Origin: Cytophagales bacterium
Lineage (GTDB): Bacteria > Bacteroidota > Bacteroidia > Cytophagales > Flammeovirgaceae
NCBI GenBank assembly: GCA_025056215.1
Contig: JANWWC010000001.1
Coordinates: forward strand, 186,001-250,000
Reading direction: 5' to 3'
Length of the DNA: 64,000 nt
Positions 25,850-34,198 of the stretch are shown here, in pieces. A model generated the notes under the pieces. That model did no database searches. It was not told where the DNA came from and was given only the letters and a program-made list of their open reading frames with translations. Numbering within the stretch: the first letter of the stretch is position 1; each line of letters opens with the position of its first letter. Made by a program: the position numbers and the translations under genes.

Positions 25850-27079
25850 ATGAGCTTAAAATTTAAAAAAATTTTAATAGGAGTTTGTGGAGGAATTGCT
25901 GCTTACAAATCTGCTCATCTGATTAGGCTGTTTAAAAAACAAGGTGCAGAAGTTCAAGTAATTATGACTCCTGAGTCCACTGCATTCATAAGTCCGCTTA
26001 CTTTATCTACTCTTTCAGAAAAACCAGTACTCATTCATTTTCAAAAAAAAACAGAAGGAGAGTGGAACAACCACGTAGCTTTAGGATTATGGGCAGATGT
26101 CATGATTATTGCTCCAGCAACTGCTCATACGCTCGGCAAAATGGCAAATGGAATTGCCGATAATTTGCTAACAGCTGTGTATTTCTCAGCGCGTTGCCCT
26201 GTATTTTTTGCACCTGCCATGGATTTGGACATGCTGATACATCCCTCCGTAAAGCGAAATATCGAATATTTACAATCAATAGGAAATTATCTGATTGATG
26301 CAGAAGTCGGAGAATTAGCGAGTGGATTGTATGGCAAAGGAAGAATGGCAGAGCCAGAGCATATTATCCAAACAATAGAAAAATTTTTCTGTCCGTATCG
26401 CCCACTTGAAGGAAAAAAGGTAATGATTACTTTAGGTGCTACTCGCGAATACTTAGACCCTGTTCGATATATCACAAATGCTTCAAGCGGAAAAATGGGA
26501 TTTGCTTTGGCTGAACACGCACACAATTTAGGAGCAGAAGTGTTTGCTATTGTCGGAAGTGTAAGTTCTCAGACTTCTAATTCGCAGATACATCAAATTC
26601 ATGTAAAAACAGCACTCGAGATGTTTGAAAAAAGTCGAGAGCTTTTTTCATTGATGGACTACGCTATTTTTTGTGCAGCTGTGGCAGATTATCGACCTAA
26701 AACTGTACATTCTCAGAAAATGAAAAAATCTTCGGAAACTGTTACTTTAGAACTCATTAAAAACCCCGATATTGCTCAAGAGTTAAGCAAATTCAAAAAA
26801 GAACATCAAATTACAGTCGGTTTTGCTTTGGAAACAGAACAGGCACTCGAGAATGCACGCCTTAAAAGAATTCGTAAGCACCTAGATATTATCGTAATGA
26901 ATTCTATTGAAAATCCGCAGTCTACCTTTGAGTACGATACTAATCAGGTGGTGGTAATTACGCCTACACAAGAAATTTCTTTACCTTTAAAGTCTAAAAA
27001 AGAAATTGCACAGGATATTTGGAAAATTATTTTATCATTTGAAAAAGAAAAGTCTTCTCAAAGACATGAATCTTTATAA
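25850..27079 (+). CDS. coaBC: Phosphopantothenoylcysteine synthase/decarboxylase
   Basis: 409 residues, bifunctional and full length. The N-terminal flavin-dependent decarboxylase (about 1-180) shows GVCGGIAAYKSAHLIR, the catalytic-His segment EGEWNNHVALG and FAPAMDLDM. The C-terminal synthase (about 190-400) shows LGATREYLDPVRYITNASSG and KNPDIAQELS. It converts 4'-phosphopantothenate and cysteine to 4'-phosphopantetheine for coenzyme A. It overlaps coaE by 14 nt, so two CoA steps are coupled in one operon. Confidence 0.96.
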   Translation: MSLKFKKILIGVCGGIAAYKSAHLIRLFKKQGAEVQVIMTPESTAFISPLTLSTLSEKPVLIHFQKKTEGEWNNHVALGLWADVMIIAPATAHTLGKMANGIADNLLTAVYFSARCPVFFAPAMDLDMLIHPSVKRNIEYLQSIGNYLIDAEVGELASGLYGKGRMAEPEHIIQTIEKFFCPYRPLEGKKVMITLGATREYLDPVRYITNASSGKMGFALAEHAHNLGAEVFAIVGSVSSQTSNSQIHQIHVKTALEMFEKSRELFSLMDYAIFCAAVADYRPKTVHSQKMKKSSETVTLELIKNPDIAQELSKFKKEHQITVGFALETEQALENARLKRIRKHLDIIVMNSIENPQSTFEYDTNQVVVITPTQEISLPLKSKKEIAQDIWKIILSFEKEKSSQRHESL

Positions 27080-27710
27080 GACTATTCAAGTAGGCATAAC
27101 AGGTGGCATAGGCAGCGGGAAATCGGTAGTTTGTAAAGTTTTTCGAACTTTAGGAGCTCCCGTATACGATGCTGACTTTCATGCAAAACGCCTTATGAGC
27201 GAAAACTCATTTTTGATAGAAAACATTCAGCGTATTTTTGGAAATGAATCTTACACTATTTTCAACAATAAAAAACAACTCAACAGATTGTACATAGCTA
27301 AAGTTGCATTTGAAGATCCTTCTAAACTACAAAAATTGAATGCCATTGTCCACCCTGTAGTAAGAGAAGATTTTTTGCATTGGAAAGCAGAATACGATGG
27401 AAAGGTTCCGTACATCATTCGAGAAGCTGCACTCTTGTTAGAATCGGGATTTGCTCATGAGCTTGATTGTATCGTTGGAGTGTTTGCTCCCGAATCGATT
27501 AGAATGCAGCGCATCTTGCAACGCGACCCGCACCGTACTGAAGAAGACATCAAAAGAATTATGAATCAACAACTCCCTGAAGCTACTTTTCGTCAAAAAG
27601 TCCATACTTGTATTGAAAATGACGGCTTTACTCCTATTTTGGCACAATTACTCGACTTACATCATCAATGGATTCAACAGAGCCAACAGCCTACTTTTCT
27701 TTCTCTATAA
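27066..27710 (+). CDS. coaE: Dephospho-CoA kinase
   Basis: 214 residues from MNLYKTIQVG; an upstream TTG (27006) would add 20 residues deep inside coaBC and is unlikely. The P-loop GITGGIGSGKS lies at about 10-20, followed by YDADFHAKRL, VHPVVREDF and EAALLLESG. It phosphorylates dephospho-CoA, the last step of CoA synthesis. It overlaps coaBC by 14 nt upstream and the opposite-strand nuclease gene by 20 nt at its 3' end. Confidence 0.96.
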   Translation: MNLYKTIQVGITGGIGSGKSVVCKVFRTLGAPVYDADFHAKRLMSENSFLIENIQRIFGNESYTIFNNKKQLNRLYIAKVAFEDPSKLQKLNAIVHPVVREDFLHWKAEYDGKVPYIIREAALLLESGFAHELDCIVGVFAPESIRMQRILQRDPHRTEEDIKRIMNQQLPEATFRQKVHTCIENDGFTPILAQLLDLHHQWIQQSQQPTFLSL

Positions 27711-30561
27711 AATCGATAGATGTATCTAATATTAAATTTACTAATTTCGCTAAAAATTCTTCTACGTACTGACAGAACAAAATTGGTTGCTGCGGCTCGT
27801 CCTGAAGTTGATAAGTAATGAATCCATCTCCGAGTTTTCGAAAAAAGTAAAATCCAGAAAAGGGAAGTTGTTCGTTTTGTGCTTTGTTATTTTTATAAAC
27901 CAAGTATCTATAGAGCATCAACTGAATAATCTTTCCTTTTTCGTCGTCTTTAAGAAGTTCTTCCCGCGAAGTAGCTTCTAAGCTTTTTTTGTTGTAAGTA
28001 CCTGTTTTATAATCGACAATTCGAATATTTCCGTTGTAGTGATCAATTCGGTCTGCAATACCTTTTAATTTCAATACAATCGAATCATTATGATTTGTTT
28101 TTAAAGAAATCTCATGATACAAAACCTTTTCTAATGATAGAATTACAATAGAATTTCCACTATCTATTTCTTTTTTTTGCTGTTCCAAAAATTTAAGTAC
28201 AAGCTTTTGTGCCACTTGTTGAGCTAAGTAGTTTTTTCCTGTTTGAGAAGGAAGGTTGTTATAGTATTTTTTAAAAACTGTTTTTACAATTTGGTCGATA
28301 TGCTGAGGCTTCTCAATTAATTCATTTAGATTTTGCACATTTATTTTGTTTTGAATAAAGTTTTGAAAGATAAATTCTAGAGCGCCATGGAGAAGAGTAC
28401 CGAAAGTGCGGCTATCAATGTTTTCTTCTATTTCGTTGAGTTCATCAATTTTCATGATATAAGAAGTAAAAAACTCTCTCGGATTTCTCAGAAAAGTAAT
28501 AAGTGCACTCGGAGCGATTCCTTCTGACAACCTTTGTTTAACTAATTGAACGATTTGAGGAGTTTTGCGAATTCCTGGTAAAGACAAGTTTTCAGGCAAA
28601 ACAACAGCAGGTTGCACATACCGAAAAGTAATATTAGGTAAAGAGGCTAACTCTTTGCGAATCTGTAGTAAAAAGCGGCTCGGTTCTTTGAGTTGCGAGT
28701 TTACACTATCTTTTGCATCCACATAAAGAAGCATGATTTTTCGAGCTTGTTCGAACAAACGATAAAATAAATAGGCACAAGTAGTATCATTTTCTTGGTA
28801 AGTAGGTAAATGAAACATTCTGCGCAAATCGAAAGGAATAAGTGAATCGGCAATTTTTCCTTGCGGTAAAACTCCTTCGTTACAAGAAAGAATGATTACT
28901 TCTTCAAAGTCGAGTGTGCGAGTTTCCAATAGTCCTAATACTTGAATGGGACTAATAGGTTCGCCTGTAAAGGGCAAAGACACATTGCGGAGCATCTCCG
29001 ACAAAAAGTATTCTAAAACGCTAACTGTTAAAGATTCTTTGTGGGAGCTTTTTCGGTAGAATTCTTCAAATCGATGAAGAAAAGTGTAAAGTTTTAATAA
29101 AAAACTGCGCTCAGCGTCATATTCAGGAGCGTCAAGATGCTGATAAATAATAAAAATACATTCTTTAATGTGCTGTAAAATGCTATTTGTATCGTTGCCA
29201 CACCAAACAAAAACATGAAGAAGCAATACAAAAGGTGCTTGGTGAAATACCTCTTCAGGAACAAATACCAACCCATCGTTTCTGATATGAAGCAAAATTT
29301 TATTGAGTGCCTCAGGATTTTCAATATGGCGTACAAAAGGATGCAACAAAACAGAAACTACATCTTCATGATAATACCCTTTTGAAATTTGATATTTTTT
29401 TTGAAGCGCAAAAAAGAGCTTTATCCATTCGTATGTTTGCGAATACCGCATCTGAAAGCCCATTGTGATGTTAATAAGATGTCTTTGTTGTTCTTGTAGA
29501 AGCTGAGCTTGTGCTTCTATGAACGAGGCAGGAAGAGAATGTAAAAGAGTATGAAGTAAGTTGTACTCAGGAAGTACAATAGCAATCTGATTTGGCGTTT
29601 GCTGGAAGGTTGGATTTTTCCATTGGTTTTGTGTCTCTAGCAGCAGGTTTCCTACGATTTTAGATTGTAATACTGAGTAGTTAGCAGGAATCACTACAAT
29701 TTCTTTTGGAGAGCTTCTAATCATATCTCTATGAAAAGAAGTATCAATCGCATAGCCGATTTCTTGGAGCCATTCGAAGGTTTTTCGCAAAGAATATCCT
29801 GCTTCTTGGTGCTTGTTATCTAAATAATACCTATCCGTATCGAAGTAAAAATCAACTTTGTTTTGTTGATGTAAAAACGCCCACGTTTGTTGTTCTGATT
29901 GCGAAAACTGGTGGAATCCTGCTACAGTTACAAACTCTATTTCTTCTTCCTTAATAATTTGAGAGATATTTTCTGCTACATGTCTAAAAATTAAACCTAG
30001 ATAGGCTTTATTGCTTTGTAATAAGCTTTTTTTAAACTCAAAATATGTCTCATAAAAATATTCCCAAAATTTAAAATATTCGTTGAGATATTTATACCTG
30101 GTAAGATTTTTTTCTAAGTGTAGGTCTTCTGCCCATTTTTCGATTCGCTTCACGTCGCGCAAATATTCTAAGAGTTTTTGAGCTTTTTGAGGAGGCAGGT
30201 GTTTGTCTATCATTGAGAAATCGCGCAGCATCGCCATGCCAATAGGCACAAAATTTTCTAAATCATGAGATTTATTAAGGTCAAATTTTTTATAAGTATA
30301 ATACAATTCAAAAATTAAAGTTAAATCGTCAGGTTTTTCTAAATGCGATATACTACTAAAAAAAGCCTCTTCAGTAAGAATAACAGGCGCTAAAATAGTT
30401 TTTTGAGATATTTTTGATAAATAGTACTTAAAGTACAAACATGCCCTTTGTGTAGGCAATATCACATATTCTGTGCCTTTTCTTTGTTCTTGGCTGCGAT
30501 TGCGTTGTAAAAATTTTTCAGCTACTCTTTGTAAGAATGGAGCAGACATAGTTAGGCTCAT
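27691..30561 (-). CDS. AddB-like PD-(D/E)XK nuclease/helicase-fold protein
   Basis: 956 residues. The N-terminal region resembles AddB/RexB-type inactivated helicase modules (VILPTQRACLYFKYYL near the start, IILSCNEGVLPQ near the middle). The C-terminal RecB-type nuclease domain has GTLLHGALEFIF, the KGIADRIDHYNGNIRIVDYK core with its Asp and ExK-like Lys, and QLMLYRYLVYK. Such proteins usually pair with a UvrD-type AddA subunit in double-strand-break repair. No AddA gene is in this window. The stop overlaps coaE (27691-27710). Whether it acts in AddAB or alone is open. Confidence 0.8.
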   Translation of the reverse strand: MSLTMSAPFLQRVAEKFLQRNRSQEQRKGTEYVILPTQRACLYFKYYLSKISQKTILAPVILTEEAFFSSISHLEKPDDLTLIFELYYTYKKFDLNKSHDLENFVPIGMAMLRDFSMIDKHLPPQKAQKLLEYLRDVKRIEKWAEDLHLEKNLTRYKYLNEYFKFWEYFYETYFEFKKSLLQSNKAYLGLIFRHVAENISQIIKEEEIEFVTVAGFHQFSQSEQQTWAFLHQQNKVDFYFDTDRYYLDNKHQEAGYSLRKTFEWLQEIGYAIDTSFHRDMIRSSPKEIVVIPANYSVLQSKIVGNLLLETQNQWKNPTFQQTPNQIAIVLPEYNLLHTLLHSLPASFIEAQAQLLQEQQRHLINITMGFQMRYSQTYEWIKLFFALQKKYQISKGYYHEDVVSVLLHPFVRHIENPEALNKILLHIRNDGLVFVPEEVFHQAPFVLLLHVFVWCGNDTNSILQHIKECIFIIYQHLDAPEYDAERSFLLKLYTFLHRFEEFYRKSSHKESLTVSVLEYFLSEMLRNVSLPFTGEPISPIQVLGLLETRTLDFEEVIILSCNEGVLPQGKIADSLIPFDLRRMFHLPTYQENDTTCAYLFYRLFEQARKIMLLYVDAKDSVNSQLKEPSRFLLQIRKELASLPNITFRYVQPAVVLPENLSLPGIRKTPQIVQLVKQRLSEGIAPSALITFLRNPREFFTSYIMKIDELNEIEENIDSRTFGTLLHGALEFIFQNFIQNKINVQNLNELIEKPQHIDQIVKTVFKKYYNNLPSQTGKNYLAQQVAQKLVLKFLEQQKKEIDSGNSIVILSLEKVLYHEISLKTNHNDSIVLKLKGIADRIDHYNGNIRIVDYKTGTYNKKSLEATSREELLKDDEKGKIIQLMLYRYLVYKNNKAQNEQLPFSGFYFFRKLGDGFITYQLQDEPQQPILFCQYVEEFLAKLVNLILDTSIDFIEKEK

Positions 30562-30627
30562 CAGAATTTAAAGATTTTCAAACAAGAATTTGTAAATTTG
30601 CGTTGTTTTTCTAAAAACAAAGCTAAT

Positions 30628-31314
30628 ATGAATCGAAAAATTCAGTTTTTAATTCTAGGAGTTATTTTACTATTGCCTGCTTTTATTTTTATTTTTCTGC
30701 ATGTTGCAGGAAGAAATGTATATCGCGTTCCAGAAGTAAATCCTTTTGATTCGTTGAACATTCTCAACCCTCAGAACATAAATTGCCCAGACTATCGAGT
30801 AAATGGAGTTCACCGCATACCGCCCTTTCGGTTACTAAATCAGGATAGCGTAGAAGTTTCTGAAGAAATTGTAAAGGGAAAAATTTATGTAGCCGCTTTT
30901 TTCTTTACGCGATGTGGAAACATTTGTTTGGATATGTCTCGCCAAATGTATCGTTTACAGGAAACTTTTAAGAATTATCCTGATGTGTTGCTTCTCTCCT
31001 ACTCCGTAGATCCTGAATTTGACCGCCCTAAAGTTCTAAAAATGTACTCTGAAAAATACCAAGCTGATCCTAATAAATGGATATTTTTAACAGGAAATAA
31101 AGATAGTATCTATGAGTTAGCGCGCTGCGGGTATTATGTTGTAGCAAAGCCTTATGAAAATCGTCCTAATGACTTCATTCATAGCGATAAATTAGTATTG
31201 GTAGACAAACAAAAAAGAATTAGAGGGTATTACAGCGGAACACTTCGCGAAGATGTAGACCGCCTTATTACAGAAATTCAAGTTTTAATGCGAGAACAAC
31301 AAAAACCCTTATAA
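30628..31314 (+). CDS. SCO1/SenC-family copper metallochaperone
   Basis: 228 residues from MNRKIQF; the frame extends 10 codons upstream to a TTG. An N-terminal membrane anchor (about 5-25) is followed by a thioredoxin-like domain with the copper/redox motif RCGNICL (CxxxC) and the distal histidine in DFIHSDKLVLVD. SCO proteins load the CuA centre of cytochrome oxidase at the outer face of the inner membrane. A TAAATTTG box (30593-30600) lies 28 nt upstream. The 3' end overlaps ftsE by 6 nt, tail to tail. Confidence 0.93.
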   Translation: MNRKIQFLILGVILLLPAFIFIFLHVAGRNVYRVPEVNPFDSLNILNPQNINCPDYRVNGVHRIPPFRLLNQDSVEVSEEIVKGKIYVAAFFFTRCGNICLDMSRQMYRLQETFKNYPDVLLLSYSVDPEFDRPKVLKMYSEKYQADPNKWIFLTGNKDSIYELARCGYYVVAKPYENRPNDFIHSDKLVLVDKQKRIRGYYSGTLREDVDRLITEIQVLMREQQKPL

Positions 31315-32022
31315 TTTTTTGAAAGACTCTTCCATTCTTTTAACTACAAATTCTTTTTCAATGTCTCTAACTATTCCTTCTTCGCAGTATAAGACGCGAG
31401 AAGGAAATTGTTTCAAAAAGTTATGGTAATGAGTAGCTATAATCACCGCTGCTCCTTGGCGATGAATCTTTTTGAACAATTCTAATATTTCAGCTGATAC
31501 GACAGGGTCTAAATTGCCTGTAGGCTCATCAGCTAAAAGCAAACGAGGGCGATTGAGCAGGGCTCTAGCAATTACCACCCTTTGTTGTTCGCCTCCAGAA
31601 AGCTGGTGAGGCATATTTTTTATTTTATCAGAAAGTCCTACAGATTCAAGTACTTCTTCAATGCGTTGTCGAATCTGCCGAGAATCTTTCCAATCAGTCG
31701 CGCGCAATACGAATGCTAAGTTTTCAAAAACGTTTCTGTCGTAAAGAAGCTCGAAATCTTGAAAGATGATGCCTAGTTTTCTTCTTAAAAACGGAATTTG
31801 ATGATGCTTGATGAGTGTCAAATCATAATCTGCTACTTCTACCCAGCCACTATGAATAGGCAAATCGGCATATAATACTTTTAGTAAGGACGATTTTCCG
31901 CTTCCTGTCTTGCCAATAAGATACAAAAATTCTCCGTCTGCTACATCGAAACTAACATCTTTAAGTACTTGTTTCTGGCGATGTTCTACATACAAATTTC
32001 GCACACTCACTACGAAACTCAT
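31309..32022 (-). CDS. ftsE: FtsE-type ABC transporter ATP-binding protein
   Basis: 237 residues of a single ABC ATPase: Walker [10 protein letters not shown] (about 37-45), signature [15 protein letters not shown], Walker [13 protein letters not shown] and H-loop IIATHYHNF. The sequence is of the FtsE/LolD type, with FtsE favoured (short, [19 protein letters not shown]). FtsE works with the membrane protein FtsX to activate septal peptidoglycan hydrolases. No ftsX gene is in the window. The start overlaps the upstream 68-residue gene by 4 nt (ATGA). Confidence 0.85.
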   Translation of the reverse strand: MSFVVSVRNLYVEHRQKQVLKDVSFDVADGEFLYLIGKTGSGKSSLLKVLYADLPIHSGWVEVADYDLTLIKHHQIPFLRRKLGIIFQDFELLYDRNVFENLAFVLRATDWKDSRQIRQRIEEVLESVGLSDKIKNMPHQLSGGEQQRVVIARALLNRPRLLLADEPTGNLDPVVSAEILELFKKIHRQGAAVIIATHYHNFLKQFPSRVLYCEEGIVRDIEKEFVVKRMEESFKKL

Positions 32023-32225
32023 GGCAATTCTAAACGTTGAAGTCTGCCGTAAGGCAATTCTTTGATAAGTTTTTCTAAATAAGATTCTTTTCCTTCCAAG
32101 CCATATTTTTCCATTTTTGCAAGGGGACGGTCTGCTCTAAAATATGCAACTAGTACAAAATTATCGTCTCGCAATTGAATATAATCAGGGATTTTGGCTT
32201 TACCTTTGACCTTGATGATATACAT
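32019..32225 (-). CDS. Small conserved protein coupled to ftsE, unknown function
   Basis: 68 residues from MYIIKVKGK; an in-frame Met 24 nt upstream is possible. It is a basic, soluble-looking small protein (PDYIQLRDDNFVLVAYFRAD). The 4-nt overlap with ftsE shows translational coupling, which supports a real gene, but I do not recognise a function. Confidence 0.7.
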   Translation of the reverse strand: MYIIKVKGKAKIPDYIQLRDDNFVLVAYFRADRPLAKMEKYGLEGKESYLEKLIKELPYGRLQRLELP

Positions 32226-32261
32226 AAAAAACTTGTTTTTAAAATTCAAACTACAAATTTA

Positions 32262-32294
32262 TTGGATGATTCGCAAAAAGTTTTGATACCTTTG
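32262..32294 (+). promoter_or_regulatory. Candidate Bacteroidota-type promoter for gldH
   Basis: A TTG (32262-32264) and a TACCTTTG box (32287-32294, consensus TAnnTTTG) are 22 bp apart, within the usual 17-23 bp range. They lie about 90 nt upstream of the gldH start in the divergent gap. Confidence 0.45.
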
Positions 32295-32383
32295 AAAAAT
32301 TTCATCATCAGTTGAACGGTTTGTTTTGCACTTATTATACGAAACTTGAGCAAAAATTTTAAGTGTTCAAAACCTTTAAAAAC

Positions 32384-32851
32384 ATGGCAAAAAAATTACA
32401 TTATTGTATTGGGGTTTTATTAATGATGATATCTTGTAGGTCTGATATTATTTTTGAGAGCTATTATAATACTCTTGAAAACCAATGGATTTACGATTCA
32501 ATTTATACCTTCCACTTCTCTGTTAAACAAAACGCCAAGTACGATATTTTCTATAACATAAGAAATACCGTAGAATATCCCTTTGCAAACCTATATGTAC
32601 AATATAAATTCCTTTATAACGACGTTGTATTAGATTCAGGTTTACATGAACATTTTTTGATGGATCAAAAAACTGGTTTCCCCTTAGGAAGAAGCGTAGG
32701 CAGTTTTTACGATCACCTTATTCCTTTGTTTGTTTCTCGATATCTTTTAGAAGGGAATTATACCATCCAGCTACGCCAATACATGCGAGAAGATACTTTG
32801 CAAGGAATTACGGCAGTAGGGGCGACCATACGCTTGGCTGAGCGACCGTAA
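32384..32851 (+). CDS. gldH: Gliding motility lipoprotein GldH
   Basis: 155 residues from MAKKLHYC (a GTG seven codons earlier is also in frame). The lipoprotein signal ends in LLMMISC. The mature part has the GldH pattern: WIYDSIYTFHFSV, a NIRNTVEYPFANLYV strand and GRSVGSFYDH. GldH is an outer-membrane lipoprotein needed for gliding in Flavobacterium johnsoniae. No other gld gene is in the window. Its last 44 nt overlap the opposite-strand phosphopantetheinyl transferase gene. Confidence 0.88.
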   Translation: MAKKLHYCIGVLLMMISCRSDIIFESYYNTLENQWIYDSIYTFHFSVKQNAKYDIFYNIRNTVEYPFANLYVQYKFLYNDVVLDSGLHEHFLMDQKTGFPLGRSVGSFYDHLIPLFVSRYLLEGNYTIQLRQYMREDTLQGITAVGATIRLAERP

Positions 32852-33452
32852 CATGAGCATTGTCCCATTCAAAAAAATACAAATCAGCGTAGATGGTTTC
32901 ATAATCACCCGTAATGATTCCTTTCAACTCATTTCCTACTGGTTGAATTCGAATCATTTCTTTAAAGTCTAATCTTTTGCGCGCGTATAATTTATAGAGC
33001 GCTTCTTTGGCTGTCCAGAATTTGCACAACAAATTTAGATTAGAGGTAGTAATCATTTTTTGCTCTGAGGGATGTAAAAATTTGTTAATTACTCTTTCAA
33101 TTTTAGAGGAAGGGTACTCAATATCAATTCCTGTACTTTGAGTAAGATGTATCGAAGCTGCTGCCCACCCTTCTGTATGAGCAATTGAAACAGAGTAAGG
33201 CAAACCCACCAATTCTGGCTTATTAAATTGATTTTTGCGAACCCCTTGATATTTAATTCCGCAATAGCTGCAAAGCGCTTTAACCGTCAACCGCGAAGCG
33301 ATTGTTTCAAGTTGTTTGATAGGATGATGAATAAATTGAAAAAAATCCCTATCTACTGAGGAGAGCTCTGTCAGTTGATGGATATCTTCTGACAAAATAG
33401 GACGCACCGCCCATATATGAACATCAGAAATAGGGAAAAAATTAACTAACAA
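32808..33452 (-). CDS. 4'-phosphopantetheinyl transferase superfamily protein
   Basis: 214 residues, in the size range of Sfp-type enzymes. The two magnesium-binding signatures are GIDIEYPSSKIERV (about 107-120) and FWTAKEALYKLYARK (about 146-160), and a conserved SIAHTEGWAAASI segment lies between N-terminal and central parts. It moves the phosphopantetheine arm of CoA to acyl or peptidyl carrier proteins. The CoA operon in the same window supplies the substrate, but the link is only metabolic. It overlaps gldH tail to tail by 44 nt and lies 2 nt downstream of the AtpZ gene. Confidence 0.88.
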   Translation of the reverse strand: MLVNFFPISDVHIWAVRPILSEDIHQLTELSSVDRDFFQFIHHPIKQLETIASRLTVKALCSYCGIKYQGVRKNQFNKPELVGLPYSVSIAHTEGWAAASIHLTQSTGIDIEYPSSKIERVINKFLHPSEQKMITTSNLNLLCKFWTAKEALYKLYARKRLDFKEMIRIQPVGNELKGIITGDYETIYADLYFFEWDNAHVTVAQPSVWSPLLP

Positions 33453-33454
33453 CT

Positions 33455-33688
33455 TTAAGAATTCATTTTAGTCATCATATCGCGTATGAGTTTGTACATT
33501 GCACCACAAACTCCAAATAATGCCAAAGATGCTGTAAAAAATGGTTTTTCAGTTTGAAAATATTTATCTAATTGAATACCTAACCACACAAAAACGAGCA
33601 GAATTCCCAACATTTGGAATGCCATCGTTGAATACACTAAAAATTTATTGAACTGTTGCTGGTTTTCTTTCCTTATCATGGCTTCCAT
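33455..33688 (-). CDS. AtpZ/AtpI-family small membrane protein
   Basis: 77 residues with two TM helices (about 19-39 and 50-68); the Gly/Asp-containing loop WLGIQLDKYF is typical of AtpZ/AtpI proteins of the F0F1 ATP synthase cluster. Starting at the second Met gives 33679 instead. The family helps assemble the c-ring or supplies magnesium, depending on the species. The start lies inside the end of the bactofilin gene (35-44 nt overlap). No other ATP synthase gene follows; the next gene is a phosphopantetheinyl transferase. Confidence 0.8.
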   Translation of the reverse strand: MEAMIRKENQQQFNKFLVYSTMAFQMLGILLVFVWLGIQLDKYFQTEKPFFTASLALFGVCGAMYKLIRDMMTKMNS

Positions 33689-34079
33689 TTAGATGAGCTT
33701 GTGAAGTAGCTTGAGCTCGATTCCCCATTTTGCAGTTGCCCATAAAGATAGCACCATCCTCCACTATTAAACGACTTGTTAAAATATCTCCGATTACTTT
33801 TGCAGAGGGCTTAAGGATAAGAAGTTCTGTTACTTCGATAATTCCTTGCACTTCTCCTTGAATTTCAGCATTTTGAGCAATGATATTTCCTTCTACAATA
33901 GAACCTTCTCCTAGTGCTACTTTTGCCTTGCATTTAATATTCCCTCGCAACTTACCATCTATACGCAAGTTTCCAGCTGACTCAATGTCTCCTATAATTG
34001 TAGTGCCTTTTCCGATGATATTACTTGAACTTTGCCCTAATTCTTGAGCTTGAACAGAATTTTTATTGAACAATCCCAT
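33645..34079 (-). CDS. Bactofilin
   Basis: 144 residues. A short disordered N-terminus leads into the beta-helical bactofilin core: STNI-like SSSNIIGKGTTIIGDIES, then repeated short strands with G, I and V periodicity (GNLRIDGKLRGNI, GEVQGIIEVTE). A polar tail ends the protein. Bactofilins are self-assembling cytoskeletal proteins that set cell shape or position envelope enzymes. No M23 peptidase, a frequent neighbour, is seen. It overlaps the AtpZ gene, and the pair is probably one operon. Confidence 0.92.
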   Translation of the reverse strand: MGLFNKNSVQAQELGQSSSNIIGKGTTIIGDIESAGNLRIDGKLRGNIKCKAKVALGEGSIVEGNIIAQNAEIQGEVQGIIEVTELLILKPSAKVIGDILTSRLIVEDGAIFMGNCKMGNRAQATSQAHLNGSHDKERKPATVQ

Positions 34080-34198
34080 ATCTTTAATATTTTAATGAAA
34101 CTTTTACACTGTAAACGCAAAATTCAACTAAATATTTGTATAAAATCAAAAAATTTTAAGTATAAAAACAAGAAAAAATTTATGCGATGTTTTCTTTT

